A DNA stretch of 5,946 nucleotides from JAUHWS01 sp964571805 (GCA_964571805.1 CAZNDI010000071.1:1-5946), one strand, 5' to 3'. Shown: positions 1 to 5,889, numbered from the stretch's first letter. Notes: generated from the sequence alone by a model not told the origin. Translations and numbers: made by a program.

Positions 1-1
1 A

Positions 2-370
2 GCAGATTATGCCCTTACGGCTTCTATATATGGGGTTGGCGTCAATGACCGTGTTGTAACTCAGCTATTACCTGATGATAAAGAGTTAACAGGAATTGAT
101 GCAGAGGCTACTACACCAAATACAGGTAAAGTTTATGTAAAGGAGAATGTCAATGCTGGTATTTTCTCAGTAGAACCACATGATTACTCTCAAAAGATGG
201 AATTAGGTAAATCTTTCATCTGGAGTGACTATTCTGCATGGGGACAACATCAATATCCAACAGTTTTAAATGGAGCAGTACTTTCAGATAGTGGTAGTAA
301 CGATTTTACAAATGGCCACCTTTTAAATATCAATCAACTAAAGCCACATACTTTAGATGAAAATAACTAA
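2..370 (+). CDS. 3' end of an unrecognised protein (partial at window edge)
   Basis: An open frame runs from the left edge to a TAA at 368-370, giving the last 122 residues of a protein whose start lies outside the window. The fragment opens ADYALTASIYGVGVND and ends INQLKPHTLDENN. It has no transmembrane segment and no motif I can name. It is rich in Asn, Asp, Ser, Thr, Tyr and Gly, with an aromatic stretch (FIWSDYSAWGQHQYP), which would suit an extracellular or structural protein, but that is only an impression from composition. Its codons favour A/T in third positions more than those of the minus-strand genes, so it may have a different origin. It faces the small minus-strand gene ending at 831, across about 460 bases of gene-free DNA. 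Coding status is supported by the long open frame and ordinary-looking residue composition; function is unknown. Confidence 0.6.
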   Translation, partial: ADYALTASIYGVGVNDRVVTQLLPDDKELTGIDAEATTPNTGKVYVKENVNAGIFSVEPHDYSQKMELGKSFIWSDYSAWGQHQYPTVLNGAVLSDSGSNDFTNGHLLNINQLKPHTLDENN

Positions 371-484
371 AGAACTATCGAGAAGAGGCCATTATAAGCA
401 CTAGACTAGCTCTGTACTCATCTAATAAACTTTCTAAAAAGGTCCTCCCAATCAGAACGATTCATAGAAATTTTATTAACTTGG

Positions 485-512
485 GATTGGTCATTGGTGA
501 TTGGTGATTTGT
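485..512. repeat. Four-unit heptanucleotide tandem repeat (GATTGGT)
   Basis: Four consecutive 7-bp units are visible: gattggt (485-491), cattggt (492-498), gattggt (499-505) and gatttgt (506-512). The period is exact and only single substitutions separate the units. The array lies in the gene-free stretch 371-830. It resembles in design the 7-bp array at 3664-3691 (unit gagcggt), and heptanucleotide tandem repeats are known as dispersed families in some bacteria, notably the STRR sequences of cyanobacteria. No coding role is likely. Confidence 0.75.
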
Positions 513-559
513 AACTCTGTGTTTCTGCCCTTGTAATGGTTTCCAGGAGGCTGGGAGGT

Positions 560-661
560 TCGGAGGGTAGACGGCCCTGTCGTTCGCGAAAGACAGGATG
601 GGCAGATGATGGATAAAGGTATAAGCTTGCGACCGCGTCGTCTACCCTCCGAGGCTTTTTT
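560..661 (+). terminator. Large inverted repeat with T tract, possible intrinsic terminator
   Basis: The arms tcggagggtagacg (560-573) and cgtctaccctccga (639-652) are perfect reverse complements over 14 bp, separated by 65 nt. Inside, cctgtc (576-581) pairs with gacagg (592-597) around a 10-nt loop. Six Ts follow at 656-661, three bases after the outer stem. As plus-strand RNA this would form a branched stem ending in a U tract and could stop transcripts of the gene ending at 370. The long loop is atypical for a simple intrinsic terminator, so a mobile or repetitive element with terminator-like ends is an equal reading. Confidence 0.35.
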
Positions 662-662
662 G

Positions 663-691
663 GTTACTTTTTTGGCCTCAAAAAAAGTGAC
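663..691. other. A/T-rich hairpin next to the large inverted repeat
   Basis: The bases gttactttttt (663-673) pair with aaaaaagtgac (681-691): ten Watson-Crick pairs and one G-U, around a 7-nt loop ggcctca. A second, overlapping hairpin, agtga (686-690) with tcact (695-699) around caat, cannot form at the same time. The stem follows the T tract of the larger inverted repeat and probably belongs to the same element. Function is unknown. Confidence 0.5.
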
Positions 692-830
692 AATTCACTG
701 GGAGGAGAGTAAAGAGAAAATCGGCGATAGCCAGCTTGTTACCGGGGAATTAATAATTAAGAATGAAGAATTGGGGAATAGATTTCTCCGCTGAGGTCGA
801 AATGACAAGGGTGGGGAGCCGGAAGGGATC

Positions 831-1205
831 TCACGAAGCCATTTTCAAAACCAACTGTACCTGAGGCCTTGTTGAAGCCACTTGCCTTCCCCCATCATGT
901 AACCGCAAAGCATCAGCAATTGCGTATTCATAAGGAAAAGGAAAGTCTCGATTCATCAAAATTCTACAAGCCCTTTCAAACTCCAAAAAAACCTCTTTGT
1001 TGTTTTTACCCAATTGGGCAAAAAGAAATTCTGATACCTCCTGCAAAATTAATTGAGGAATACCCTTTTCCTTCGCCTCAATCGCTGAAACATACTCATC
1101 AAGTCTACCTGCCAAAAAATCTATCCACTCTTCTTGACCCATAATAGACTGAGCCACAGTGAGTTTTTTATCTGGATTAAACCCCACAGACCTCTCCTTA
1201 CTCAT
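831..1205 (-). CDS. Small hypothetical protein, 124 aa
   Basis: The product is not recognised. From the ATG at 1203-1205 it has 124 residues, is soluble and looks mainly helical, with acidic and amphipathic stretches such as EEWIDFLAGRLDEYVSAIEA and EVSEFLFAQLGKNNKEVFLE. There is no signal peptide or membrane segment. A GTG at 1218-1220 would add five residues (MNKSP); neither start has a Shine-Dalgarno sequence, and I prefer the ATG. The gene has its own strong-looking promoter at 1248-1276, so it need not be transcribed with the ligase gene ending 94 bases upstream. The last 20 or so residues (from GGRQVASTRPQVQ) look unlike the rest and abut the repeat-like DNA before 830, so the native C-terminus may have been replaced. 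A clear promoter and sensible residue composition support a real gene. Confidence 0.65.
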   Translation of the reverse strand: MSKERSVGFNPDKKLTVAQSIMGQEEWIDFLAGRLDEYVSAIEAKEKGIPQLILQEVSEFLFAQLGKNNKEVFLEFERACRILMNRDFPFPYEYAIADALRLHDGGRQVASTRPQVQLVLKMAS

Positions 1206-1247
1206 AGGACTTTTATTCACAAAAAAGAATTAAATGATTAAGAAGGG

Positions 1248-1276
1248 ATTATAATTTAAAAAAAATATTAAATCAA
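1248..1276 (-). promoter_or_regulatory. Near-consensus sigma-70 type promoter for the small gene
   Basis: On the minus strand, TTGATT (1276-1271) is followed by exactly 17 bases and then a perfect TATAAT (1253-1248). Transcription would start near 1241, giving a leader of about 35 nt before the ATG at 1205. The spacer is almost all A/T. The site lies in the 94-bp gap after the ligase-peptidase gene and points at the small gene. The perfect -10 and ideal spacing make this the best regulatory signal in the window, although A/T-rich DNA raises the chance rate. Confidence 0.6.
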
Positions 1277-1299
1277 ACCTTTAAGACCTTACTATCTTC

Positions 1300-3657
1300 T
1301 CAATCTCTCAAATAATCAGGTAAATAGACGGGAGGCTTGAGGCCTTTGATCTTTTTGACCACGGCCAAATCTTCTAGGTTTATTTTTCCATAATACAAAT
1401 CCCTCAAATCCCCTCCTTCTTCCACAAAATCAACAATCATCTGATGCCCCCTAAAGTATACCCCATCTTTAGTGAAGGCCCCGGGCTGACTTGTGTCCAT
1501 TAAACCTCGCTTTGCCTTAAGCGCTACCGACCAGGCTCGCGTGGGCCCAAAGCCCAGCTTTAAAATGACCTGATAAACGTCCGCAAAACTCCCCTTCATG
1601 GCTGTGGAAATGCCAATGACAGAAGAAGCTCCCCAATATTTTTTACCGGTTTCACTGGACTCAGTTTTTCCTTGATTGTAAACGGCCAACCCCTCTTCTG
1701 TCATCAAATAATCAGCCAAACCTCGCTGAAACAAACGATAAGGCTGAAGGGAACCATTCATGGCGGTGAACGCATGTGTTTCAACTTCATGAGCGATGGT
1801 GCCTTTGAGGCGATGTCTAGAAAATTTGGCCGTGGTTCGAATAAAAATAGTGTTGCTTTTTCCCGCAGTCGCATCAGGGACCAAATCATCCTTCAGCTTC
1901 ACCCTCCAGCCCTTTAGCCCATAATCTTCGATGGCTTTTTCGAAATGTTTTTTAGCTTCTTTGGCAGTAAGAATTTTAGACGTTTTTGGAAAATTTTCAG
2001 GCATCGTCTTGATTTGAGCCATAGCCCGCTCCACCAAGGCTTCATCTGGAGCAGGATAAAGGGCATTGGATCGTTCGGTGAATTCTGGTGTGCCTCGGGC
2101 GTCAAGCAAAGCAAGTTTTCGTTTGATCTCATCGGCTTTTTTGCGCCACAAAAGGCCCATGTTCGTCTCGGGAAATTCAATGCGTTTTAAACGAGTGTGG
2201 AGATTTTTGGCATTGAAAAGGAATTTTTTGTATTCAAATTGAGGATTATAGCTGGTATCGAGTAAAAATTTAGCCTTTTCTTCCAACAGATTTATCGGAC
2301 GCAAATGACTTAGAAGCTTGATCTCTGTATCAATATCCGCCAATTCATTGTCAATTTTTTTCAATTCATTTTCTGTGAAAATCCGCTTGAGAAGGGGAAG
2401 AGGTACATCCATCTTTTCTGAATCGCGAAAAGAACGACGGGTGGGGTCAATCAAAAAGTTTTGCAGGTCCCGTTGGCCAATGACCATTTGATAAGGCTTG
2501 TCTTTGATATCCTTCAAATCGACGACGGTGGTCACCTTACGTTCCATGAGATTGAATTTGCACCGCCTGGTTTCGTCCATTCCAATTTGTTCCGCCAGGG
2601 TTTGGTCCAAAAAAGACTTTTCAAAATAAGAGTCAATGCGAGCGATGATTTTTACCGTTTCCTTTTTACCTATGAGCTCAATGTGCTCCATGGTCCCCAC
2701 GACCGTCCTGCCCTTCACCAGGTCTTTTTTTTCTTCAATTTTTTGACCAAAAATATCCTGAGCAATGCGAACGCCCTTTTCTGGACTATTGACTTTGATG
2801 CCCTCAATCCGCTCCAAACGCTTGCGCAAGGGAGCCATGTTCGCAATTTGAACCTGTAGACCTGCTCGGGCATTGATTTCTAAAAGCACGGGACCCATGT
2901 TTTTATCCAACACAATATCCACGGCTGCGAACCCAAGGTTAGTGAGTTGTTGAACTTTGGAGGCAATGAGCAAGAAATCATTCCAACGGGGCATTTTAAT
3001 CCCTTTGACCGAACCGAAACCCGGAATGCTGTCTATCTTTTTCCCAAACTGAGTGGCAAAGGTCAACTCCCCCTTAGCCACATCGATCCCCACGCCAATC
3101 CCCCCCATGTGGATGTTGGCGGTTCCATTGGACCTCTCGGTGGGGAGGCGGAGCATGGCCATGACGGGAATGAGATTGTGGACCACAATCCGAAAATCGG
3201 GCAGCCCTCTGTAAGACATTTTTTTGAGTAGTTCAGGTGCCTCTAGACGTTGCTCAAATAGAGCGGAATCAGCCGTATCTGTGATGGAATAGCGGCCATC
3301 TAAAATATCACTCACATGAGCGACCAAATCTTGAGATGAAATGATATCCCCCGAAGCTTTGACAAAATTACCCCCCTTTCTTCCTGTGATGATGATGATG
3401 CCCTCTCCTCCATAACCCGCATTGGGCTTGACCACAAAAGAGGTGGGGAGGCTATAAAAATCAAAAGATTTGAGGTCTATCTTGCGATGAATCACATGAT
3501 ACAACTTCGCTACAGGTACCCCTCGAGCCGAAAGGTAGTTTTTAGTCTTGAGCTTACTGTCGGCCATCATAACTGCTTTTTTAGCATTGTAAGGCTTGAT
3601 GTACAACAGATTGCGCGCGTTGATGCCCAGGAGCCCTGGGTTATGGAAAAACCACAT
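1300..3657 (-). CDS. RimK-related ATP-grasp ligase / retropepsin-like / DUF1704 (MATCAP-like) metallopeptidase fusion
   Basis: This 785-residue protein (numbered from the ATG at 3655-3657) has three parts. Residues about 5-310 are an 'alpha-L-glutamate ligase-like' ATP-grasp enzyme: the family N-terminus (LGINARNLLYIKPYN), VVKPNAGYGGEGI with K77 and the glycine loop, LFEQ with E135, PDFRIVV, and VLLEINARAGLQ with Mg-ligand candidates E260 and N262. It should form amide bonds using ATP. Residues about 319-409 resemble the RimK-associated retropepsin-like domain: ARID at 342 and the closing VIGQRDLQNFLIDPTRR, but the DTGA loop reads DSYF. A predicted helical segment (426-451) leads into a complete DUF1704/QEGLA domain (421-785): HEVETH gives H623, E624 and H628 (HExxxH), and TEEGLA (653-658) supplies a probable third zinc ligand. 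No signal peptide, so cytosolic. It follows the 7TM gene by 74 bp. A GTG at 3714 would extend it by 19 residues encoded by tandem repeats, which I reject. Activity and substrate are inferred from families. Confidence 0.9.
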   Translation of the reverse strand: MWFFHNPGLLGINARNLLYIKPYNAKKAVMMADSKLKTKNYLSARGVPVAKLYHVIHRKIDLKSFDFYSLPTSFVVKPNAGYGGEGIIIITGRKGGNFVKASGDIISSQDLVAHVSDILDGRYSITDTADSALFEQRLEAPELLKKMSYRGLPDFRIVVHNLIPVMAMLRLPTERSNGTANIHMGGIGVGIDVAKGELTFATQFGKKIDSIPGFGSVKGIKMPRWNDFLLIASKVQQLTNLGFAAVDIVLDKNMGPVLLEINARAGLQVQIANMAPLRKRLERIEGIKVNSPEKGVRIAQDIFGQKIEEKKDLVKGRTVVGTMEHIELIGKKETVKIIARIDSYFEKSFLDQTLAEQIGMDETRRCKFNLMERKVTTVVDLKDIKDKPYQMVIGQRDLQNFLIDPTRRSFRDSEKMDVPLPLLKRIFTENELKKIDNELADIDTEIKLLSHLRPINLLEEKAKFLLDTSYNPQFEYKKFLFNAKNLHTRLKRIEFPETNMGLLWRKKADEIKRKLALLDARGTPEFTERSNALYPAPDEALVERAMAQIKTMPENFPKTSKILTAKEAKKHFEKAIEDYGLKGWRVKLKDDLVPDATAGKSNTIFIRTTAKFSRHRLKGTIAHEVETHAFTAMNGSLQPYRLFQRGLADYLMTEEGLAVYNQGKTESSETGKKYWGASSVIGISTAMKGSFADVYQVILKLGFGPTRAWSVALKAKRGLMDTSQPGAFTKDGVYFRGHQMIVDFVEEGGDLRDLYYGKINLEDLAVVKKIKGLKPPVYLPDYLRD

Positions 3658-3663
3658 AATTTT

Positions 3664-3691
3664 AAGCGGTGAGCGGTGAGCGGTGAGCGGT
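3664..3691. repeat. Four-unit heptanucleotide tandem repeat (GAGCGGT)
   Basis: Units aagcggt (3664-3670) and three exact gagcggt copies (3671-3677, 3678-3684, 3685-3691) are followed by a partial gagc. The array ends six bases upstream of the preferred start codon of the ligase-peptidase gene, in the place where a ribosome binding site would sit. Read in the frame of the upstream GTG it encodes the low-complexity stretch SPLTAHRSPL. Confidence 0.85.
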
Positions 3692-3693
3692 GA

Positions 3694-3721
3694 GCTCTTC
3701 GCTCTTCGCTCCACGCTCTTC
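3694..3721. repeat. Four-unit heptanucleotide tandem repeat (GCTCTTC), opposed to the neighbouring array
   Basis: Units gctcttc (3694-3700, 3701-3707), gctccac (3708-3714) and gctcttc (3715-3721) are followed by a partial gctc. The reverse complement of the unit contains gagcg, the same core as the adjacent gagcggt array, so the two arrays form an imperfect inverted repeat with five paired bases per seven. A transcript of either strand could fold here. With the first array it nearly fills the 74-bp gap between the two genes. Confidence 0.8.
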
Positions 3722-3731
3722 GCTCAGTTAT

Positions 3732-5315
3732 TTATTCTTCAGAATGTTTCATCACCTCTCTAAAACGAATGTATTCCATGAGCCTGAGACCCGTCCAACG
3801 GCCCAAGCCATAGTTGAAGAGGAGGAGGAGCAAAATCAGTTCAGGATGACCTAAAATCAGACTTTGGAGGTAAGACCACTGCACCACGCCGTAACAGATG
3901 AAAGAGACGAGTAACGTTTCGAACAAAAGAATGAAGGTGTCGTAAATTCCCTTTCCTCTCAGGGCAATGACAAATTTTTCTCCGAGCGTGATCATCATGA
4001 GGACAGGAAAAACAGCAAGCGTGGTGATGCCAGGAACATCAAAGTAAACCCCAAGACCAAGGGTGAGCAAGATGATTAAGGTCGAAAAGGTCAAAATAAT
4101 GGCTACACGAGGGATATGCAATAAGTTAAAGCGGTCTAAAAGTCGCCTCATCAACGCTCCCGTCACAATGATGATGAAAAGAATCGTTAGCCCCAAAGGC
4201 CACCCCAAAGAGAAAAAGGAAAGGGTGATGATAGAAGGAGTATAAACCCCAAACGTCGTCATGCCGATCACTTGTTTTAAGACAGCGATCACCGTGGCGA
4301 TGAGCGGGAGCATCAAAAGCAACATGAGGGTGTTGCTGTCGATCCCTTTCGAAATCATATAACTCACTAAATAGGAAAGGGAGTTTAGTATGCTGATTTT
4401 ACCCGTTTCTGCATTGATGACGGTGTAATCCGAAATGCTGGCTTCCAAATCTGCCAAAAAGGCATCATCGGAGGGGGCCGTGATGAAGTTTTTTAGCTCG
4501 TACTGGCGGGCGATGACAATTTGCTTGGGCAAAATAATATTATAACTTCCTTGCAAAATTCGCCCTAGCGTGTTGATGTTTTGATCGGTGACCACCAAGA
4601 GGGTTTTTTTAGCCAACCCTTCCCGAACGGTTTTCGACTCCTTTTCTGAGCTTTGCTGGATGAGTCGCGTGAGGGCATTGATGCCATTCCCCTGCGTGGT
4701 CCATATCGAAATGCTGTCCGCGGCATTGAGGGCAGAAAGATTGTCATTGAGCTGATTGTAAAGGGCATCTTCGGAAGCAAAGGCGGTGCCCGCCTCGTAA
4801 CTTTCTATCACCAACAATTGAGTCCCCTGATCGGCCGCATCCTTTTTGAGGTTCTCAATATTTTTTGACCAGTCTGTCGCATCGGTTAAGAGGATGGCAA
4901 GCTTGTTGTAAACAAAAATTTCTTGGCTCACTGAAGCTGATTCTAGACCCTGCGTCACCGTGAGGGTGATCGTATAATTACCTGTAGATTCGTAGGTATG
5001 AACCACTTCTTGGCCCTCGACCTTCTTTCCATCGCCTAAATCCCAACGGTAAACGGCCTCACCTTGGCCTTCTAAAAGTGTGCTTGAAGAGGCATCAAAA
5101 ATAATATTTCGATTGACCCGAACCAAGTCTTGACTCTGAATCACCGGCTGGATCTTGGGCACTTCGAGAATTTCACCCGCCTCGGCCTGAATGCCTTCCT
5201 GGAGGTCTTTTTGAATGGGATTAGGAGTGTCTTGAGGGACTTCTTGAGCCTTCCCAACCGTTGAAAAAAGCAAAAAGACAATGAGCGCCAGGCTGAAGAA
5301 AAGGGATTTTCTCAT
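3732..5315 (-). CDS. PKD-domain membrane protein with 7TM region of the transglutaminase-associated (UUP1-like) family
   Basis: The product has 527 residues. Residues 1-23 are a signal peptide (MRKSLFFSLALIVFLLFS, cleavage likely after the VGKA at 20-23). A PKD-type beta-sandwich follows at about 56-136, shown by WDLGDG (91-96) and HTYESTGNYTITLTV (106-120). Residues 137-320 show alternating strands and helices (LAILLTDA, TLLVVTDQ, QIVIARQYEL) that I cannot assign. Seven hydrophobic segments lie at about 327-347, 354-370, 372-389, 403-424, 430-445, 458-479 and 488-504. Positive loops (RRLLDRFNLLHIPR, EKFVIALRGKG, the C-terminus) fit an outside N-terminus and inside C-terminus. The segment from LPLIATVIAVLKQVIGMTTF through VFPVLMM matches the 7TM domain usually fused to an inactive transglutaminase, a known neighbour of the ligase family encoded next. 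The transglutaminase-like part is absent. The ATG at 5315 fits the signal peptide but has no Shine-Dalgarno sequence. It lies 49 bp after the adenosyltransferase gene. It probably senses or anchors something at the cell surface; the ligand is unknown. Confidence 0.85.
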   Translation of the reverse strand: MRKSLFFSLALIVFLLFSTVGKAQEVPQDTPNPIQKDLQEGIQAEAGEILEVPKIQPVIQSQDLVRVNRNIIFDASSSTLLEGQGEAVYRWDLGDGKKVEGQEVVHTYESTGNYTITLTVTQGLESASVSQEIFVYNKLAILLTDATDWSKNIENLKKDAADQGTQLLVIESYEAGTAFASEDALYNQLNDNLSALNAADSISIWTTQGNGINALTRLIQQSSEKESKTVREGLAKKTLLVVTDQNINTLGRILQGSYNIILPKQIVIARQYELKNFITAPSDDAFLADLEASISDYTVINAETGKISILNSLSYLVSYMISKGIDSNTLMLLLMLPLIATVIAVLKQVIGMTTFGVYTPSIITLSFFSLGWPLGLTILFIIIVTGALMRRLLDRFNLLHIPRVAIILTFSTLIILLTLGLGVYFDVPGITTLAVFPVLMMITLGEKFVIALRGKGIYDTFILLFETLLVSFICYGVVQWSYLQSLILGHPELILLLLLFNYGLGRWTGLRLMEYIRFREVMKHSEE

Positions 5316-5364
5316 GAGGAAACGAGGGATTAATTCGATCTGAGCTATACTAAACTATTTAGCC

Positions 5365-5889
5365 TCAATAGTCCAGCCCCTTCACGGCATCTTTCACCTT
5401 TTTATAATAGTGCTTTCGTTCATTGATTTCTGAAATCAAGTCTGCTTTTTCCGCCAACCACTCGGGAACATTGCGACCCGTAAGCACAAGGTGCGTTTCC
5501 TGAGGGCAAGCAGAGAGGAAAGCTCGAAGCTCCTTTTCTTCGATCAAGCCCAAATTGAGACAATTGATCAATTCATCGCAAACGATGAGAAAAGGCTTGT
5601 CTTTGAAGTGTTTTTGGACTTCTTCAAGGCCTCTTTTAGCCTCATCTTTGTCGGCCTGGGTGTTTTCGAAACGAAAGGTCCTCGCCTCTTCATCAAAACG
5701 CATTTTTCCAAAGCGCAAGGTTGGAATTCTTTCTTGCCACAAGTCTAAAATATTTTGCTCTCCGTAATGGCTTCCCCCCTTGTCAAAGAAGGCAAGAATA
5801 ACAGTCTTTCCCCAACCCGCAGCCCTCATCGCCGTGCCCAGAGCACTGGTGGTCTTTCCTTTGCCATTTCCTGTGATGATTAAAATCAT
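5365..5889 (-). CDS. cobO: Corrinoid (cob(I)yrinic acid a,c-diamide) adenosyltransferase, CobO/BtuR/CobA type
   Basis: This 174-residue protein (ATG at 5887-5889) should transfer the adenosyl group of ATP to the cobalt of reduced corrinoids in the cytosol, in adenosylcobalamin synthesis or salvage. It opens MILIITGNGKGKTTSALGTA with Walker A G7-T14, the usual start for the family. Walker B is FLIVCDEL (D105, E106); LTGRNVPEWL and the closing KHYYKKVKDAVKGLDY match the family's TGR and C-terminal KHP...G(I/L)(E/D)Y motifs. The corrinoid-access motif GFTW is not present as such; TFRFENTQADKDEA seems to align there, keeping two aromatic residues (F72, F74). A TTG at 5914-5916 would add nine hydrophobic residues and is less likely. 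No other cobalamin gene is in view, so salvage is as likely as full synthesis. It is co-directional with the 7TM gene, but a functional link is not evident. Confidence 0.88.
   Translation of the reverse strand: MILIITGNGKGKTTSALGTAMRAAGWGKTVILAFFDKGGSHYGEQNILDLWQERIPTLRFGKMRFDEEARTFRFENTQADKDEAKRGLEEVQKHFKDKPFLIVCDELINCLNLGLIEEKELRAFLSACPQETHLVLTGRNVPEWLAEKADLISEINERKHYYKKVKDAVKGLDY

Larger units (their letters stand above)
541..830. repeat. Gene-free structured region, probable dispersed non-coding repeat element
   Basis: No credible gene lies between 371 and 830. The part from about 541 is unusually rich in secondary structure: a 14-bp inverted repeat (560-573 with 639-652) enclosing a small hairpin, a T tract, and an adjoining A/T hairpin (663-691). 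The tail at about 780-812 (ctccgctgaggtcgaaatga) resembles intergenic repeats that I recall seeing dispersed in uncultivated bacterial genomes. That is recollection, not a search result. The element ends close to, or inside, the 3' end of the small gene at 831. The boundaries given are approximate; no target-site duplication was identified. Confidence 0.4.

Noticed and set aside
606..794. 62-residue plus-strand reading frame beginning MMDKGISLRPRR
   Set aside because: It runs through the inverted repeat and both hairpins of the structured element, has low-complexity stretches and no ribosome binding site. Similar peptides are typical by-products of intergenic repeats.
1258..1284. Terminator after the ligase fusion: ttaaa/tttaa stem followed by eight Ts on the minus strand
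   Set aside because: The stem is only five A/T pairs and lies inside an A/T-rich stretch that overlaps the promoter of the next gene, so it is too weak to call.
2461..2859. 132-residue plus-strand frame opposite the ligase fusion
   Set aside because: It lies antisense to a well-supported ATP-grasp and retropepsin-like coding region and shows no family features. The other antisense frames within 1300-5900 are rejected for the same reason.
3658..3714. N-terminal extension of the ligase fusion from a GTG at 3714
   Set aside because: The extra 19 residues (MERRAKSSPLTAHRSPLKI) are translated tandem heptamers. The family's conserved N-terminus starts just after the ATG at 3657.
3664..3728. CRISPR-like array
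   Set aside because: The units are direct 7-bp repeats with no spacers and no cas genes nearby.
5350..5362. Inverted repeat ctaaactatttag between the adenosyltransferase and 7TM genes as an operator
   Set aside because: Five A/T-rich paired bases around a 3-nt loop are easily expected by chance here, and no convincing promoter accompanies them.
1300..5889. Reassignment of UGA to glycine, as in Gracilibacteria and Absconditabacteria
   Set aside because: UGA ends the adenosyltransferase, the ligase fusion and the small gene, the first two at normal family ends, and no in-frame UGA occurs within the long genes.
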